Notes under the pieces: model-generated
The model's database searches: none
What the model was told of the DNA's origin: nothing
What the model saw: only the letters and a program-made list of their open reading frames with translations
Translations under genes and position numbers: made by a program
Source of the DNA: Channa striata
Taxonomy: Eukaryota > Chordata > Actinopteri > Anabantiformes > Channidae
Assembly (NCBI GenBank): GCA_033026295.1
Contig: CM065173.1
Span: 14,570,517-14,634,516 of the forward strand
DNA: 64,000 nt
Direction of reading: 5' to 3'
Shown: positions 24,278-37,010 of the stretch, in pieces
Numbering within the stretch: the first letter of the stretch is position 1
How the letters are laid out: the number at the start of each line of letters is the position of its first letter

Positions 24278-25040
24278 CCCTCTCTCATTAGTCTCCCCAT
24301 GCTGTGGTTTGTGTCTCTCGTCTCTGTCAGAACTGTTATCACTGCTGTCAGCTCCCTTGGCGAGAACAAAGTCGTCCTCTGCTCACGGCACCACAAAAGA
24401 CATGAGAGAAATAAAAGGAAAGAACTTCTACCCAAAAAAAGAAAAGAAAAAGAAGAGGCGGAAAGGAGGAAAAATTAAACAGGAGGGAAGTAAACCAGAG
24501 AAAGGGAGGGGGCTTTTCAAGTCAGCCATGATGCATTGTCATCTGTGAGTTTTAACAACCACTGATTTCTCCTTCTGTCATCCCTTTTATCTATACAGCA
24601 CAGAGCTTACAGTCGGTAGGAAGATATGAGATCTATCTCTATACACATCAAGTGCCTTTTCCTCATATTATAAATATATCTCCTGCTAAATCAGCTAAGC
24701 CTAGTTTATCAACCTCAAATAAGTTACTGTGTATTATTATGAGCTCAGAAGAACAGTAGGGTTTGAAAGACACTGAGATATCCAAAAGAGAAAACGTAAC
24801 CATTTATAACTATAAGTAAGCACTGAAAGAAGGGCCTACTGTATAATACAGTATACAGCAGAATAGTAGGATTTTTGATTCTGTCACTCAAGAGCAATGT
24901 CCAATCCACATACAGTAGCTTAAATTAGTCTTTTCTACTTAGCAAACCAATTAAAATTTAACCAGCAGAGGCACAGAGGGTACTTTGGAAACCAAGGACA
25001 AAATGTGACCAGACCAAAACCAGAGTGCATCCCTGTATCA

Positions 25041-27248
25041 TCACGTGTAGGCATAATCTATGTCGGGGATGCCACCCTCTCTGTAGCCACGGTTGGTGCC
25101 ATAAGTGACATGATGCTGGCTGGTTTGGCTGAGGATGGTGCCGTTGAGGCTGCCAGCTCCATGGCTGCTCCGGTAGGTCCCATTAGCTTGGGAGGAAGAG
25201 GAGGAGGAGGGGAAAATGGTGTGGATATAGGTGACATCCTCCAGCTTAGGCTGCAGGGGCTGATGGGCCATAGCTGTCATCTGAAACCCTGCAGGAGGGG
25301 CCCTGATCTCTAAGATAGAAGTGTCTTTCTTGGTGCCTGACTCTACATAGTCATCATAATGTTTTCCACCTCGGCCCCTGCTGTACGAGCCTGAGTCCCC
25401 GGACATGTAACCCGCTCTCTGTCCGTACCAGCAGAAGATGCCAAAGATTAGCAGCAGGCTTACTAATGCTGTCGCACCCCCAATGATTCCAGCCAGCGGC
25501 AAGGCTGTTAGCTCAGAGTCCTGTCCCTCTTTATCTGACCCCTCCCCTCCCGAGCTGACCAGAGCTTCTCCAGTCTCTATCTGAGCACAAGCAGGAGCTG
25601 AGTCTTTATTGTCCGTGTCCATGCTACCCACTCGTGATGAACCCATGCTCGAACCCCCAAACGAGGGCTCCTGTCGTAGTGGCAGCAGACAGATGAGGTA
25701 ATGGGAGCGTGGCGTGAGCTGGGTAAGAAGGTACTGTCTCCTTTCTCCAGGAACCAGAGTCTCTGTTATTGAACCAAGGGCTGCACTGCTACCCAACCTC
25801 AGCCATGACAGGCGAAAGGATGGGGCTGGCTGTGGACACAACCAACTCACCAGTACACTGTCTGAAGAGAGAGGTTTTACACTCAACTCCAAAGCCTCTC
25901 CGGGCACCTGTCCCCCTTCACCTGCAGGCAAAGGCATAACAAGTCCTGGCCGCTTGGCTCGCAGGGTAAAGAGAGAACCTTGTGTGGGGACCAGCAGCAC
26001 AGTGGTGGTGGTGGTGCTGCCATGGGGGACTGAAGCCACTGCTTGTCCCCCCCCAACACCATCTTCACCTACTGCATCTTTTTCTGCTTCACCCCTGTTC
26101 ACCCCGACTCCAGTACTGGGACCAGGAGGAGGGCCTTCACACTGCTCCATCAGGGAGGTCAGGTCTCTGAGGCTCTGGCCCCTTACAGGCTCAGGCCCCT
26201 GACAGGTCAAGCCTCTGACAGTCACCGCTGCCCCACGGCTGTGCAGCCAGACATGGAGCCAGCGAAGGTTGCAACCACAGTACCAGGGATTTCCTCTCAG
26301 CAGTAGCATCTCCAGGCTTTCTGTGTCCTTCAGAAGTCCTCGTGGGAGACTGGTCAGATTGTTCCCAGACAGGTCCAGCCTTTGTAGTCGCCTCATCCCA
26401 TCCAGTGCCCCCCTTGGTATGTGGGTCATTCCGTTGTCTTGCAAATGGAGTCGTACAAGGTGAGCTGAAGGCAGGTTGACCGGTGGTGACTGCAAGGCAT
26501 TCCTTACCAGTGACAGCTCGGTTAGATTGGAGAGCCGGGAAAAAGTGTCATCTGCAATGCGTGTGTTGGCCAACAGGTTCCCATCCAGGACTAAGCGTCG
26601 CAGTGAGGAGAGCCCCCGAAAGGCATGTGTAGGGATGGTGCTAATTCTGTTGTCGTCCAGTCGTAACTCTTCCAGGGATGCTGGCAAGCCCGCTGGAATG
26701 CTCGACAGGTGGTTCCGGGACAGAAACAGCAGCCGAAGCCGTGGATTCCCGGAAAACGCTCTTTCCTGGATGCTAACTGTGGAAATAGAGTTGTCATCCA
26801 GGTGTAAACGTTCTAGTAATGGTAACTTGGCTAAAGCTGATCGCGGTAACGTTCGTATATTATTATCCTGTAAATGGAGCTCCCGTAACGAAGGCGGGAG
26901 GTGTATTGGAAATTCATCCAGTTGGTTGGCATACAGGTATATCACTCGTATGGAAGTACTGCGTTCCAGTGATGAAGGCAGCCCAGCATTACTCAGCCGG
27001 TTGCTCTGCAAGTACAGTATGGCAGCCGTTAATGGTAATGGAGGAATTATGCTGAGGCCACGATCGTTACAGTAGACAAAACCCTCATCACAGCGGCAAA
27101 CCGAGGGACAAACAATGCCCTCATCTCCCTCGCCTGTCTCCATGGCAATTGCTGCTGCCGCCAGTTCCAGCACCTCAGCCAGTAAGGTGAGGCACAGGAG
27201 GAGCAGAAAGAGCCAATCACGGAGCTCAGCAAGACTCTCAGCTGCCAT
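25041..27248 (-). CDS. flrt1: Fibronectin leucine-rich transmembrane protein 1
   Basis: This is a complete 735-residue single-exon coding sequence. FLRT proteins sit on the cell surface, bind latrophilin and Unc5 receptors and associate with FGF receptors, acting in adhesion, axon guidance and synapse formation (known for the family). Visible parts are a signal peptide (about 1-35, L-rich, with the FLRT1-like LRDWLFL start); LRRNT with Cys47, 51, 53 and 60; about ten LRRs (65-318); LRRCT with Cys324, 326, 349 and 370; FNIII (about 446-528, with PSFRLSWLRLG and GSITETLVPG); a transmembrane helix (583-606); and a cytoplasmic tail ending GYREGGIPDIDYAYT. N-glycosylation sequons lie at 241 and 297. 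The start is Met at 27248 because an acceptor (TCTCTTTCAG) sits 19 bases upstream, so the longer upstream frame is intronic; its context AACATGG is strong. The TQGSLFTLRAKRPG segment and location favour FLRT1 over FLRT2/3. It is longer than mammalian FLRT1 (about 650-675 aa) because of G/V/S-rich linkers at 372-420 and 527-575. Confidence 0.95.
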   Translation of the reverse strand: MAAESLAELRDWLFLLLLCLTLLAEVLELAAAAIAMETGEGDEGIVCPSVCRCDEGFVYCNDRGLSIIPPLPLTAAILYLQSNRLSNAGLPSSLERSTSIRVIYLYANQLDEFPIHLPPSLRELHLQDNNIRTLPRSALAKLPLLERLHLDDNSISTVSIQERAFSGNPRLRLLFLSRNHLSSIPAGLPASLEELRLDDNRISTIPTHAFRGLSSLRRLVLDGNLLANTRIADDTFSRLSNLTELSLVRNALQSPPVNLPSAHLVRLHLQDNGMTHIPRGALDGMRRLQRLDLSGNNLTSLPRGLLKDTESLEMLLLRGNPWYCGCNLRWLHVWLHSRGAAVTVRGLTCQGPEPVRGQSLRDLTSLMEQCEGPPPGPSTGVGVNRGEAEKDAVGEDGVGGGQAVASVPHGSTTTTTVLLVPTQGSLFTLRAKRPGLVMPLPAGEGGQVPGEALELSVKPLSSDSVLVSWLCPQPAPSFRLSWLRLGSSAALGSITETLVPGERRQYLLTQLTPRSHYLICLLPLRQEPSFGGSSMGSSRVGSMDTDNKDSAPACAQIETGEALVSSGGEGSDKEGQDSELTALPLAGIIGGATALVSLLLIFGIFCWYGQRAGYMSGDSGSYSRGRGGKHYDDYVESGTKKDTSILEIRAPPAGFQMTAMAHQPLQPKLEDVTYIHTIFPSSSSSSQANGTYRSSHGAGSLNGTILSQTSQHHVTYGTNRGYREGGIPDIDYAYT

Positions 27249-27267
27249 GTTGGTGCACAGCTCCTGA
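27249..27267 (-). other. flrt1: flrt1 5' UTR portion of the coding exon
   Basis: On the minus strand TTTCTTCTCTTTCAG is followed by 19 untranslated bases ending AACC-AAC before the ATG. The acceptor dinucleotide is at plus 27268-27269. FLRT genes typically keep the whole coding region in the last exon with non-coding exon(s) upstream, as seen here. Confidence 0.75.
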
Positions 27268-29214
27268 CTGAAAGAGAAGAAATGGGAAACTGAATTAATG
27301 TAAGACAAAAACTCATCACGTTCATGAAACACAAATGAAAATGTTGAAAGAGATGTTGGCAAAAGAACAGAAGTTTTATATCAAGACTGCAAGACAAAGC
27401 AAAAAGTTAACCTTTTTCTACAAAATTGCTTAAGCACTGTATTTCCCTCCTGCTGTTACAAGTTAGTTTTTTTTCTCACAAGTGGAAAAGATTTGGGGAT
27501 TGAAAAGTCCGAATTACTTCTGGAGGGCTGTCCAGTATTATATAGGTCAGAGCGACCAAGCAGAAGACAAATGGACATTTAGAGGCAGAGAGCACGATGA
27601 CGGGTGGAGTAAGCGGGCGAGAAAGATTACAAGAATTAGAGAAAGCAGAGGAATGACAGAGATGGAGAAAATTGCATAGTGACACTTCTATGGAGAGAAA
27701 ATAAGTGAAGAAGAATATTTCCAGGCAGATAAACTGAAATGAAGTGAGTGGCATGAAACTAAAATGGAGGAGAGTTATGGTGGAAGGAAATCGGATTAAT
27801 TGCCCACAGTGCTGCTGATAGCTTGGAAGACAACACAAGTACAGTACTTGTTGTGACTGCACTATATCTAACCATCAAATTAAATTATAAAACAAATAAA
27901 TGTGAAACCTTCACAGGTTCTGGCTGTATATAAAAACAAGGCGTCTGGGCTTACGACCAGAACACACACACAGAAATTCCCACACAAATAAGGCTTCGTA
28001 CAACCTGACGTGTATAATTCATGTTTTGTCTTGGTTGTTACTGTTCGTGAAGTTTCTGTAAATTATTCACGGAAGTGGTCCTTAAATTCCCAGAAATGTT
28101 TTAGCAAGATGTTTTACAGAGAAGCATTTTTCTGCAACATTTAATAAGCTCCTTGGTCGATGTTTTATGACTTGTCTGCTAGCAAATCCCTGACACCAAC
28201 ATTAATAACATAAATTTACAATTCAGATAAAATGATCTCTGTGCACTCACATTCACAGTGCTCTATTTATAGAATATGAATAATATACAGTGGTGAAAGT
28301 TGTGGAAATTACACTGTGGCACACTCTTGTTTGAACCCTTTCTTTTGGGTAGCCCGAGGCTGGAAAATGTGCCCTGATGTGAAATGCCTGACATGATTTG
28401 ACAGCACATTTGATAAACAAATCCTCCAAAGGCAAGCATTTTTTTCCCTCTCGTTTTGTGCACACATGCATGTTTATGGGTGCATGTTTGTATGTGAACT
28501 CAGTGCTAGATGCAAAATTGCCCCTTGGCTGCAGTCAAAATCCATGCAAAGCAAACAAGAGATGGCAACAATAGAAGAGACTGAGGGAGGGGGGAGGGTG
28601 GAGGAAGGTGGAGAGGAATGGAGGAGAGGAGACAGATGGAGAGTTGGACAGTCAGTCAGACGAGGAGAGGAAAAACTGAGTTCCTGGCATTGAAGACTGA
28701 AGTCACTATCAGCTGAGTTTGTTGCGAAAACAAAATTATCGGTTGGTTGTTTTTTCCCGTGAGATGGCTGTTAAAATAGCTACACCTGTACATGCTCGAG
28801 TGTGCATCTTTTGCGTGTGATTACGTGATGTAGATCGGTATCAACTCCTGTTGCAGCTTGACAGAGCCGGTATTAAATATGTAAGGGTGAAAAAGAGTGT
28901 GCCATGCAATTTGGCATGGCTCCAGAATTTATTTTTCGTATTTTTAGTTTAAATCTGACTTATTTCCAAGCATAACCAGTTTTTGAGAGGCAGAAAAAGT
29001 AAAGGAGAGGCACACATGCACACAAGAGGGAGTGTCAAGGTAGGAGCTGAGACCATATTGGGAATGCTCTATGAATATAAACTAGCATATGCTTCAGTGC
29101 CACACTATCCCCACTTCCCTTTCATAAATATCCTCTTGGCACAAAGCTGTTTGTGTGTTTTTGCCTACATGCCAAGGTTTCCTATCGACAAGTCCTCTTA
29201 ATGATCCTTAGATT

Positions 29215-29700
29215 TTCTGTCTTCTTCTCTCCCTGGCTCATTCTCTCACTCTCTCCAACTGTGTCGCTCTCCTCTCTGCATCTTTATCTTTCACGTCATC
29301 TACCTCTTCTATCCGCCCACCATCACCTCCTCCCCTTCATCATCTTTCATTATATCTATTCTCAGGTTTGTTTACAGAAGTGTCCAAGCAGTCATCCTCC
29401 CTCTCCCCTCCCCAATTCTATCTCTTTCTAATCCTCTTTTATCGTTTCCTCTCCAGTCGTCTGTTGATTCCAACACACTGAGATTGGATCAATCAGCTGT
29501 GGTTCAGTCCTCCTGCCCAGACTTTCTCTCTCCTCTCCTTCGTGGTGACTTAGTTTTTCTTTTTCATTTAGATGCAGCAGACCCTCCATCTCCCCAGCCC
29601 CCCTTTTCCTTCTCACTCCCTCTCAGCATCAGCTTTCTCGCCTCCGCATTCGCCTTCCTCTCCCTTTGTGGCATTTTTTCCCCCCAATACATTTCAATCA
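29215..29700. repeat. Pyrimidine-rich low-complexity tract
   Basis: Long C/T-dominated stretches with few purines occur here on the plus strand ('cttcttctctccctggctcattctctcactctctcc' and onward). They make spurious S/L/P-rich frames. No gene is supported. Confidence 0.7.
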
Positions 29701-30194
29701 TGTTCTGAAGTAAAAGGCTTTGTTGGAGCACAGAGCCAGTGTGTATTTGTGTTTTTCTCTCCTATCATTTAGCTGAAAGCAAAATTTAAGTGTGGCTTTC
29801 TTCATTGCTGTGGATGCAAGAAGAAAGTGTGTATAAGTGTGTGTAAAAGGTCTGATCGACCCAGGGTGTGATTGCTGAGGGCTTGCTAACCTGCTTAGTC
29901 TCTGTGCCGTTCACGTCCGCTGCAGCTTTGTTTTTCCTGTATCAAGGATTTGTGGAGTGCAGTATTAGTGTGTCAAAATATAAGATTGTGGATGTCACTG
30001 TGGATCAGTGTGTGTTAAAGCAGTTTTCCAGTCTCCTTTGAATCTTTCAGAAGTGCAGCCTTGATCCTTGGAGCTGTTGAATCTTCTTCAGCTTGGATGA
30101 ATGACGATAGGGATGATGATAGCCTGTACTCCAGGGTTCTACAAGTAGCAACACCAGCATGCCTCAAAGCCGCCTCGGCACCCACATTTGTGTG

Positions 30195-30218
30195 TTGTGT
30201 GTGTGTGTGTGCGTGCGC
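30195..30218. repeat. (GT)n microsatellite followed by GC-containing CT-rich sequence
   Basis: The array 'gtgttgtgtgtgtgtgtgtgcgtgcgc' is followed by 'ctctctcgctctctctctgtctctttctc' (about 30250-30280). Confidence 0.85.
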
Positions 30219-33200
30219 TGTTGCCAAGCGCTCTCTTGCTCTCTCACGTTCGCTCGCTCTCTCTCTGTCTCTTTCTCTGGGTAAGGGACTTTTAGGGCTG
30301 CCAACTCAAGTCATCTTCAACAGGCGTCCACAGGCCTAATTCAGAAACCACCCTTCCACACCCAAATGCTACAGCTGGGCAGACAGTCAGAAGATAGTTG
30401 AGGGCTCAAGGGGTCCTTCTTCGAAGTCAAAAGCAATCCTGGATACTCATACAAAGAGTGGGTCATGCAAAAACAGGACTGTGCCGTGCTACACTTAATT
30501 TTAATTGCCAGGTAGCGGCATTATTAAAGAACAGTACAGTAAGAATAAACAAGATTTCCAAAGCTCAGAAAAATCCAACAAATGGTCCTCATGGAAACTG
30601 GATGTTCTTCTTATTATGTTGTATAATAGCAATTACTACAACATAAATGTCACAGTTCAGTGATGTATTGAGCTCGCATTGAGGCTGCAATGGACAGGTT
30701 GAGCAGGTGCAGAGTACCAACTGCAACAGCTGGGTTCGGAGGAAGAAGTCGCCAGTCCTGCTTCTTTGTCCTTCTCTCTCAGATTCAGACACACTCTCTC
30801 CTCTGCTAAATCTTTGATCACTTCCTTTTCAGTTCACACAGATCATCTTAGGAGGCAGGAAAGTCTGATGACACTGTATGTAGTCTGACCTAAGCAGTGT
30901 GGGTGGAAATAAATCGCCATTTAGTATCCTAACGGTAGACTGCACTTGTGTTTGCTTCAGAAGGACAGCTGGCTAAGAATTAGTACGCACCAATCTGAAA
31001 AGAGAAAGAAGACAAGAGTAGTATTAGAATTTTTATTTGATGTTTGGTATACATAAAATAATATAATAGTCTACGGTTTTTTGCATGGCTGTGTGTTGTC
31101 CGCTAAACATAATGTATTTTTTATTGGAATCTTTTGGAGTATGAAGTGGAAAATATTCTTCATTATGTTGAACTGCCTGCACTCAGAGAACAGACTCTTT
31201 CCTTTGCTAAGTTTTAGCTGATGATTTGATTATTGCAGTTTTATATGTTCTCATAAAATGTCTAGAAGGACTATTTAACTGGAGTGAAAGTACAGTCTAT
31301 AACTTTTTGTGTTTTACTATTTGACACAAAAATGAACTAACCGCAAATGTGGCTAAGCAAATAAACCTGAAACAGAGTTACTGAGCTGAGTGATGAGGAC
31401 GCATGAAAATCATCTGTGATATTGGTCCTCGGTCAGTTTATCAACATTTCTAGTTTAGGGGAAGATTAAACTGAAACTGTCAGATAACGCATGTCTTACT
31501 GCAGGGGTTCTTCTTTTTGGCTCATCACCACCCACTTGTGTCTCTGCATCAAAGGCTGAATTCATTACACAGTGTGGTAAACTTTCAACCAAAGAACTCA
31601 GTTTTATAACTCTGATCTAGTTAGAGTAAACTCTATGCAATTAATTTCTATAGATAAATAAAAACATAAAACCATACTAAATAAAAAAATAATCATTTTC
31701 CATTTTCTTGTCTTGTGACTACCTGAAGAGATGGGCATCGTTTCAGGTGGGTTTGAGAATTTTTCGTCTTACTTTAATAGATTTTAAGACACAGCAGGAC
31801 TAAAAATATACTGTAACTTATACCATCAAGTTTTCTGACTTGTTTACCTTTTATGTGAAATGAAAACTTTCACTAAAGCCACTCATTTAACTGAGGTTTA
31901 TGAGACAGCAGGACTTGTCTCCGGTGTTCGCCATACCTAAATGTTAGAAAGTCTTTATATTTAGAGTCAACGTACATCTTCTAATAATAATTTTACCATC
32001 CTTTTGGGGTTTCAAGGATAAAACATACATACTGTATTTTGTCTGAAAAGTTCAGTCACCTCAAGGACCTGACACAGATATTATATAACAACTTCAACAT
32101 TACTGCAGAAATTCCCATTGGAAATTAGAGTCTGCATAACAACAACATCCTAAATGCAGATAAGCAAAAAAAAAATCAAAAATTAAAAAAGAACTAAAAG
32201 GAATGAAAGAAAAGAGGACAGACAGACATGCAACAGATGTCATGTGTACAAGTGTTTTTACAAATACAATAAATGACATATTGGCACAATAACTTACATA
32301 TTTATCGATACAAAAAATAAAAAAATTACATGCCTTTAATGGACTGCAAAAATGTACCTGTTTTGTGTCTTTAGTCTTTTGACACCAGGTTTCTTTAAGC
32401 GATGCCAAGATGCAATGTTGGGCTTCAGTGTTGGCACAATATGGAATACTAAAAGGTACGGACTAAATAATTATTCCCATCAGGACGGTTATACCTTTTA
32501 AAATTAAGTACCTCGTGAAAATACTTCCTGAAGGTCAACACTGCATATGCGCAACACTAAACTCCCAATGGACAAAAACCTCCCATTAAGGTAACTCCAT
32601 GTTTTATATGTGTTTTTTCTTTTCCTCACACAAAGCATTGGAGTGTTCATTAACCACCACGCACTAAGTGTCTGTACCTTGTGTGCAGAAACAAACCCCC
32701 CAGTGAACACTGGCTTTAGAAATATAAGGTTTTCATCAGGCACACTGAGTGTACGGAGACAGATTCATCAAGGCCATTAACTGCTCCGCTGCTCACATTC
32801 GCCTGTTCACTTCATCCCAGAGTAAGTAGACTACATAGCCAACTGGGAAATTATCATGCAGTTTGCTTAAACACAAATAGAGACAAATAAAGCCGTCCTC
32901 ATTTTCATTTTCAAAGGACACATGCTGGAGCTGAGAAGAACTTGGTCAACGGGCTTATGTCTGTGGTTGTGTGGATCCTTAGAGGGTATTTAAAAAGGCT
33001 GTAAATTATGCACGATATATCCTGAACTTGGGGTGAAGGAGTGTGTTTTTGTTTTGGGTTTGGTGTTTTAACTGTTTCCAGAAATGGAAAGGAGTGTGTT
33101 TAACTGGAAATGCAGTTTAGTCGGGTAGTTAGGTGGTTTGTATGGGATGAGGTTGGCAAGTGTGCGGCGAGATAAATTGTCCTTTTGAATATGAGCTCCA

Positions 33201-36200
33201 GACTGATATCCAATTTGTGGCATACTAAACTGATTTATATGTGCACAGAGCAGCTAACGTGAAATGAAAACAGCTTGACGTAGGACAGAATGTTAAATAG
33301 ACACTGTTTGCAAAATGCATCAACTTTGAGAATGGCATTTAAATATGATATGCATCCAAGGACAGTGTAGGTGTTTCCACAGTATACAGAATTATATGTT
33401 TGGTGCTGTTTGAACATTATAAAGTGCTATGCCCATTATTATTCTATTCATCTGTAATCCACTGATGAATGGCTAATACCTCAAAATAATGAAACCCTTG
33501 TGTTAGTACTGTGGAGGCCTAAGCTTGTAGTTAGTTCTGAAGTCAAATCATTATTAAGATGTCACCTTTAATAATGGTAACTCTCATCTCAGTGTGTCCC
33601 TTTAATTGGTTGCAATGTCTTTTCCAAAACTTCGCTTAGACTCTGCACTAATCTTTGCCTTCCACAGGCAAAATGTCTGCCTGCATTGGACAAGATGTGA
33701 ATATTGAACATCAGCAGCATTTCCACACCTCACTGCCATTGCCCATTAGACATCAATATGTGAAACTCTGTCTGTATAATGCTGAGACTGTCCTTAAAAC
33801 TTTTTCATGATGGATTTTCAGAAGCAAGGCTAGCTAGAGGGAGTGTGATGGAAGGAGGAGACGAAGGATGTACAGAGCACGAGGGCTCGTGTCTCAGAGA
33901 AGAGAGTTTATAAAGTTTGAATAAGGTTAGAGAAAGGTACAGAAAGTTTTCTCAAAAAGCTTCCACAGTGTACTAAAATACATTCATGATTTCTTTTAGC
34001 CATAACAGCTTTTTTGGTGTCACTGAAATTAATGTACCACTTTTTAATATATATATATTTCCCCTAATAATATTGAATCTTTATCTAACAATTACAATTA
34101 CTGCCACTTTTTAAATTACCATTACAATAATTTAACCTTCATGGTTAATGGATTTACAACAACCAGGTCAGATTTATGTTTTTCCCGGCAGTCATATTCA
34201 GAATCAGTGACACTGAGAAAAAGACAGAAAATGTTAAACAATTACAAGAGTGATCATCACTTCTGGTGGTCTAAAAAATGCATACAAGTCACTGAATGTG
34301 ACTTCTAAAACGTGAATACAGTGTTAATTAGTTTTATGTCTTTTTAACATAAAATTTTAACATCTGTTGGTTGGACAAGACAAGTAGACTTATTCTCGAA
34401 CATTTTATCGACCAAACTCAGTTACTTTAAAACAAACACACAACAACAACCATGCAAACAAAGAAACACAAAAACATTAATTGTTTAATTCTAAAAATAA
34501 TCATGAAGTACTGCCCTAGACATTATGGAGCATCTCTTCTCATCAGAATTGAATCCCATGTGTTACTCAGCAGGTGTTCAGGCTGCAGTCCATTTACTTT
34601 TTTTACGTTTGTAATTTGCCTAGTTAATTGTGTGTCTCCGTATGCTCGAAAGACAAAGTACAACCACTTTCAAATGAGTAACTGTTCTCTGGTGACATTA
34701 GGACATGTAACTTAAAAGAATATCTACCGTGATGTAGAAAAGATAAAACTGTCTGCTACATTTATATATTTTTTTTCTTCAGAAATGTTGTGTTGAAATC
34801 ATAAGCATATGTTAACTGTTAATGCAAACTTATCAAATATGTTGATTTTGCACATATCAATAATATGTTCACAGACAACATATTTTATAAAAGTTTTTAT
34901 TTTACACTAAATAAATACAGCATGTTATTTTCTCTTGTATTACTTACAGACACAGTAAGGATGTGAGCAGTTTCCACACTTGAGCTAATGACCCATATAG
35001 TGTTTAGGTCAAAACATGTCTGAGTGACCCTTCACTGTACATCTTTTCTGTTGCACTTGTTTTTTTTTATCCCCGAGGAACAAAGAGCACAGAGAACATC
35101 TCATTCCTCAGGGGGGACAGAAATCACTCTGCTCTTGTGAGCCAGTCAGTGGCAACTGTGTAGCTACAGGCACGCCACAGTATGTGACTTTCAGTGTGGC
35201 TTCTGTGCTGCTCAAATGTTCTCGCTATTTTGTTTTCTTGTTTCCTTTGAAAAACAGCGATATTAGCATTTTTTTTTCCTTGGTAGACGAAGACACTGTT
35301 TACCAGAGATGGCTAGTGATAATACACTTAAATAAACTGAGGATATTATTATAAATACAAACAAAGTAAAGGATTCTGACTATATGTTGGACACTTTTTA
35401 TGAAGTGCATCTGTTAGAGTGTGCAGATGTTCAAAAGTGTCCCGTAAGCAATTTATGTTTTTAGATTTACAGATGGAGGTAGCATGTGTACGAAAATGTG
35501 GGGAGAGCACTCATAGATGCATTGTTAGCGGTCACCTTATAGCATTTACAGATGGAAGTGAGATATGCAGAGGAGAGCCGTGTACTACAGGTGTGTTTAC
35601 TTCTTTGTTGAAAGTGATGGCAATGAGATTAACGAGAACCAACCAACTATGTGTGTGCTTTGTTTTTGTTTTTTTTATCATTTTCATCAAAAGTTGATGG
35701 GGAAAATGGAATCTTCTGTTTTTCTAAATTCTCCTCTAGGTGACCTTCTGGCTGCATTATCACAAATTTGAAACACTGAAGTGGGTGGCAGCAGGAAATT
35801 GACAATATCAAATTTCCATTTTCATCCACCCTTTGCTCCATCAGGCTGTTCTAAATAATTTGCAAAATGGAAACCAAAGAAAAGTGACAGCTGTGATACT
35901 TGGCAGAGTGCTCGCTCTGTGCACTGTAGGGAGTTAGGAGATAGGATGTGAGGGAGTAGGAGCTAGGGATTAATAGTTATGGGGCTGGGGACCAAAGTCT
36001 GAGTACTTTGTAATCATGTGGCTGCCTAACCCCAGTGTTAGTGAGGTTGATGAGCACGCTTCCCTGCTGACACGCACTCTCTCTACATCCACCTTGCTGA
36101 ATATTAATATAGAGGAGAGAATTCCTCTGAGCCCCATTGTCAGACGGCCCTATTGTTCTCCGCTGGCCTCTGCGTCGGTGCGGGTGTATGTGTGTGTTTG

Positions 36201-36779
36201 GTATTAATGCGTAAGTTGGTGTCTACATTGTGTGCTTATGCATATTATGCCCATGTCTTCATCGCGCGTGTGTGTTTGGGATGCAGCAGAGCAGCAGTTA
36301 AAGCGGCAGTGAGGGAGATGGAGGGTGGTTCGTGGCCCACCATGGCCCATAAAGACAACTGGCCTGAGAACACTTGGACCAGCCGTCAGAGCCCAACATT
36401 GGCAATTATTTCACCTAGAGGCACAATCTGTAAAATGAAGACTCTCATTAAAACAGCCAAGAGTGTGCAGATGTGTATGCATGTAAATGTTTGCGTATGT
36501 GTGCACACGTACGCCTGCACAAGTCAATTTGGAGGCAGGGCAGCACAAATGCTTGTCTTTCAATCAAAGCATAATGTGCTGTTTATGATGTCTGACTTTG
36601 GATGTATGTGTGTATTTACACATTCCTTTGTGGATGTCAACACATCTGTGGGTGTCTGTGTGTGTTTGTGTAGGTGTGTGCATGTATCTGTATGGATTTA
36701 TGTGTGTGCGTGTGACTGTTTAACTACCCCACACACGTAACCTCCCCATCTCTGCCTCCCTGTTTCTCATTTACTGAGC

Positions 36780-37010
36780 TAGCGCCAGAGAGGAGTGTGG
36801 GGAAACGAGAAAACAAGTGATCAGGGGAAGGAGAAAGAGAGATGGTGAAACGAGATGGCAAGAGCGGGGAGAACGCTAGAGGTTTATACAAGAAAAATGA
36901 AGTGAGGCTGGAGTAAAAGGGAGAGAGGAAAAGGGGAGGGAAGGGGGGACGATAGAGAGGCAGGAAGAAGGGGGGGAGAAAGAAGCGGAGGAGGAGGCAG
37001 CAGATTTATG
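36780..37010. repeat. Polypurine (GA-rich) block
   Basis: The plus strand is strongly purine-biased ('gaaaacaagtgatcaggggaaggagaaagagagatgg', 'gggagggaaggggggacgatagagaggcaggaagaaggggggg'). A related purine block follows at about 37440-37720 and ends in a T17 run. No coding content is supported. Confidence 0.75.

Larger units (their letters stand above)
22241..25040 (-). other. flrt1: Probable flrt1 3' untranslated region
   Basis: This lies directly downstream of the flrt1 stop codon on the minus strand. The best 3' end is an AATAAA (plus-strand TTTATT at 22267-22272) followed 35-50 nt later by a GU-rich element (minus-strand 'ctgtgtgtctgtgtgggg', plus 22216-22234), a standard cleavage arrangement. 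An alternative AATAAA lies at 22993-22998, and ATTAAA variants lie further in. The block includes a (GT)n array at 22745-22776 and a pyrimidine-rich plus-strand tract at 24000-24300. FLRT mRNAs are known for long 3' UTRs, but the extent here is inferred. Confidence 0.45.

Noticed and set aside
23982..24548. 188-codon plus-strand open frame downstream of flrt1
   Set aside because: It is S/L/P/F-rich then K/R-rich, exactly as expected from a pyrimidine tract followed by a purine tract. It has no domain and no splice or codon-pattern support, and it overlaps the probable flrt1 3' UTR.
26476..27075. 199-codon plus-strand open frame opposite flrt1
   Set aside because: It is an antisense shadow of the LRR region; repeated leucine codons on the real strand keep the opposite strand open. 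The plus-strand frames at 25714-26202 and 26043-26306 are of the same kind.
27249..27362. N-terminal extension of flrt1 by 38 codons
   Set aside because: The upstream part crosses a clear splice acceptor (minus-strand TCTCTTTCAG at 27277-27268), and the signal peptide begins only after Met at 27248.
36153..36740. 195-codon plus-strand open frame
   Set aside because: It is composed largely of GT-rich low-complexity sequence (V/C/M runs) with no recognisable domain and no splice context.
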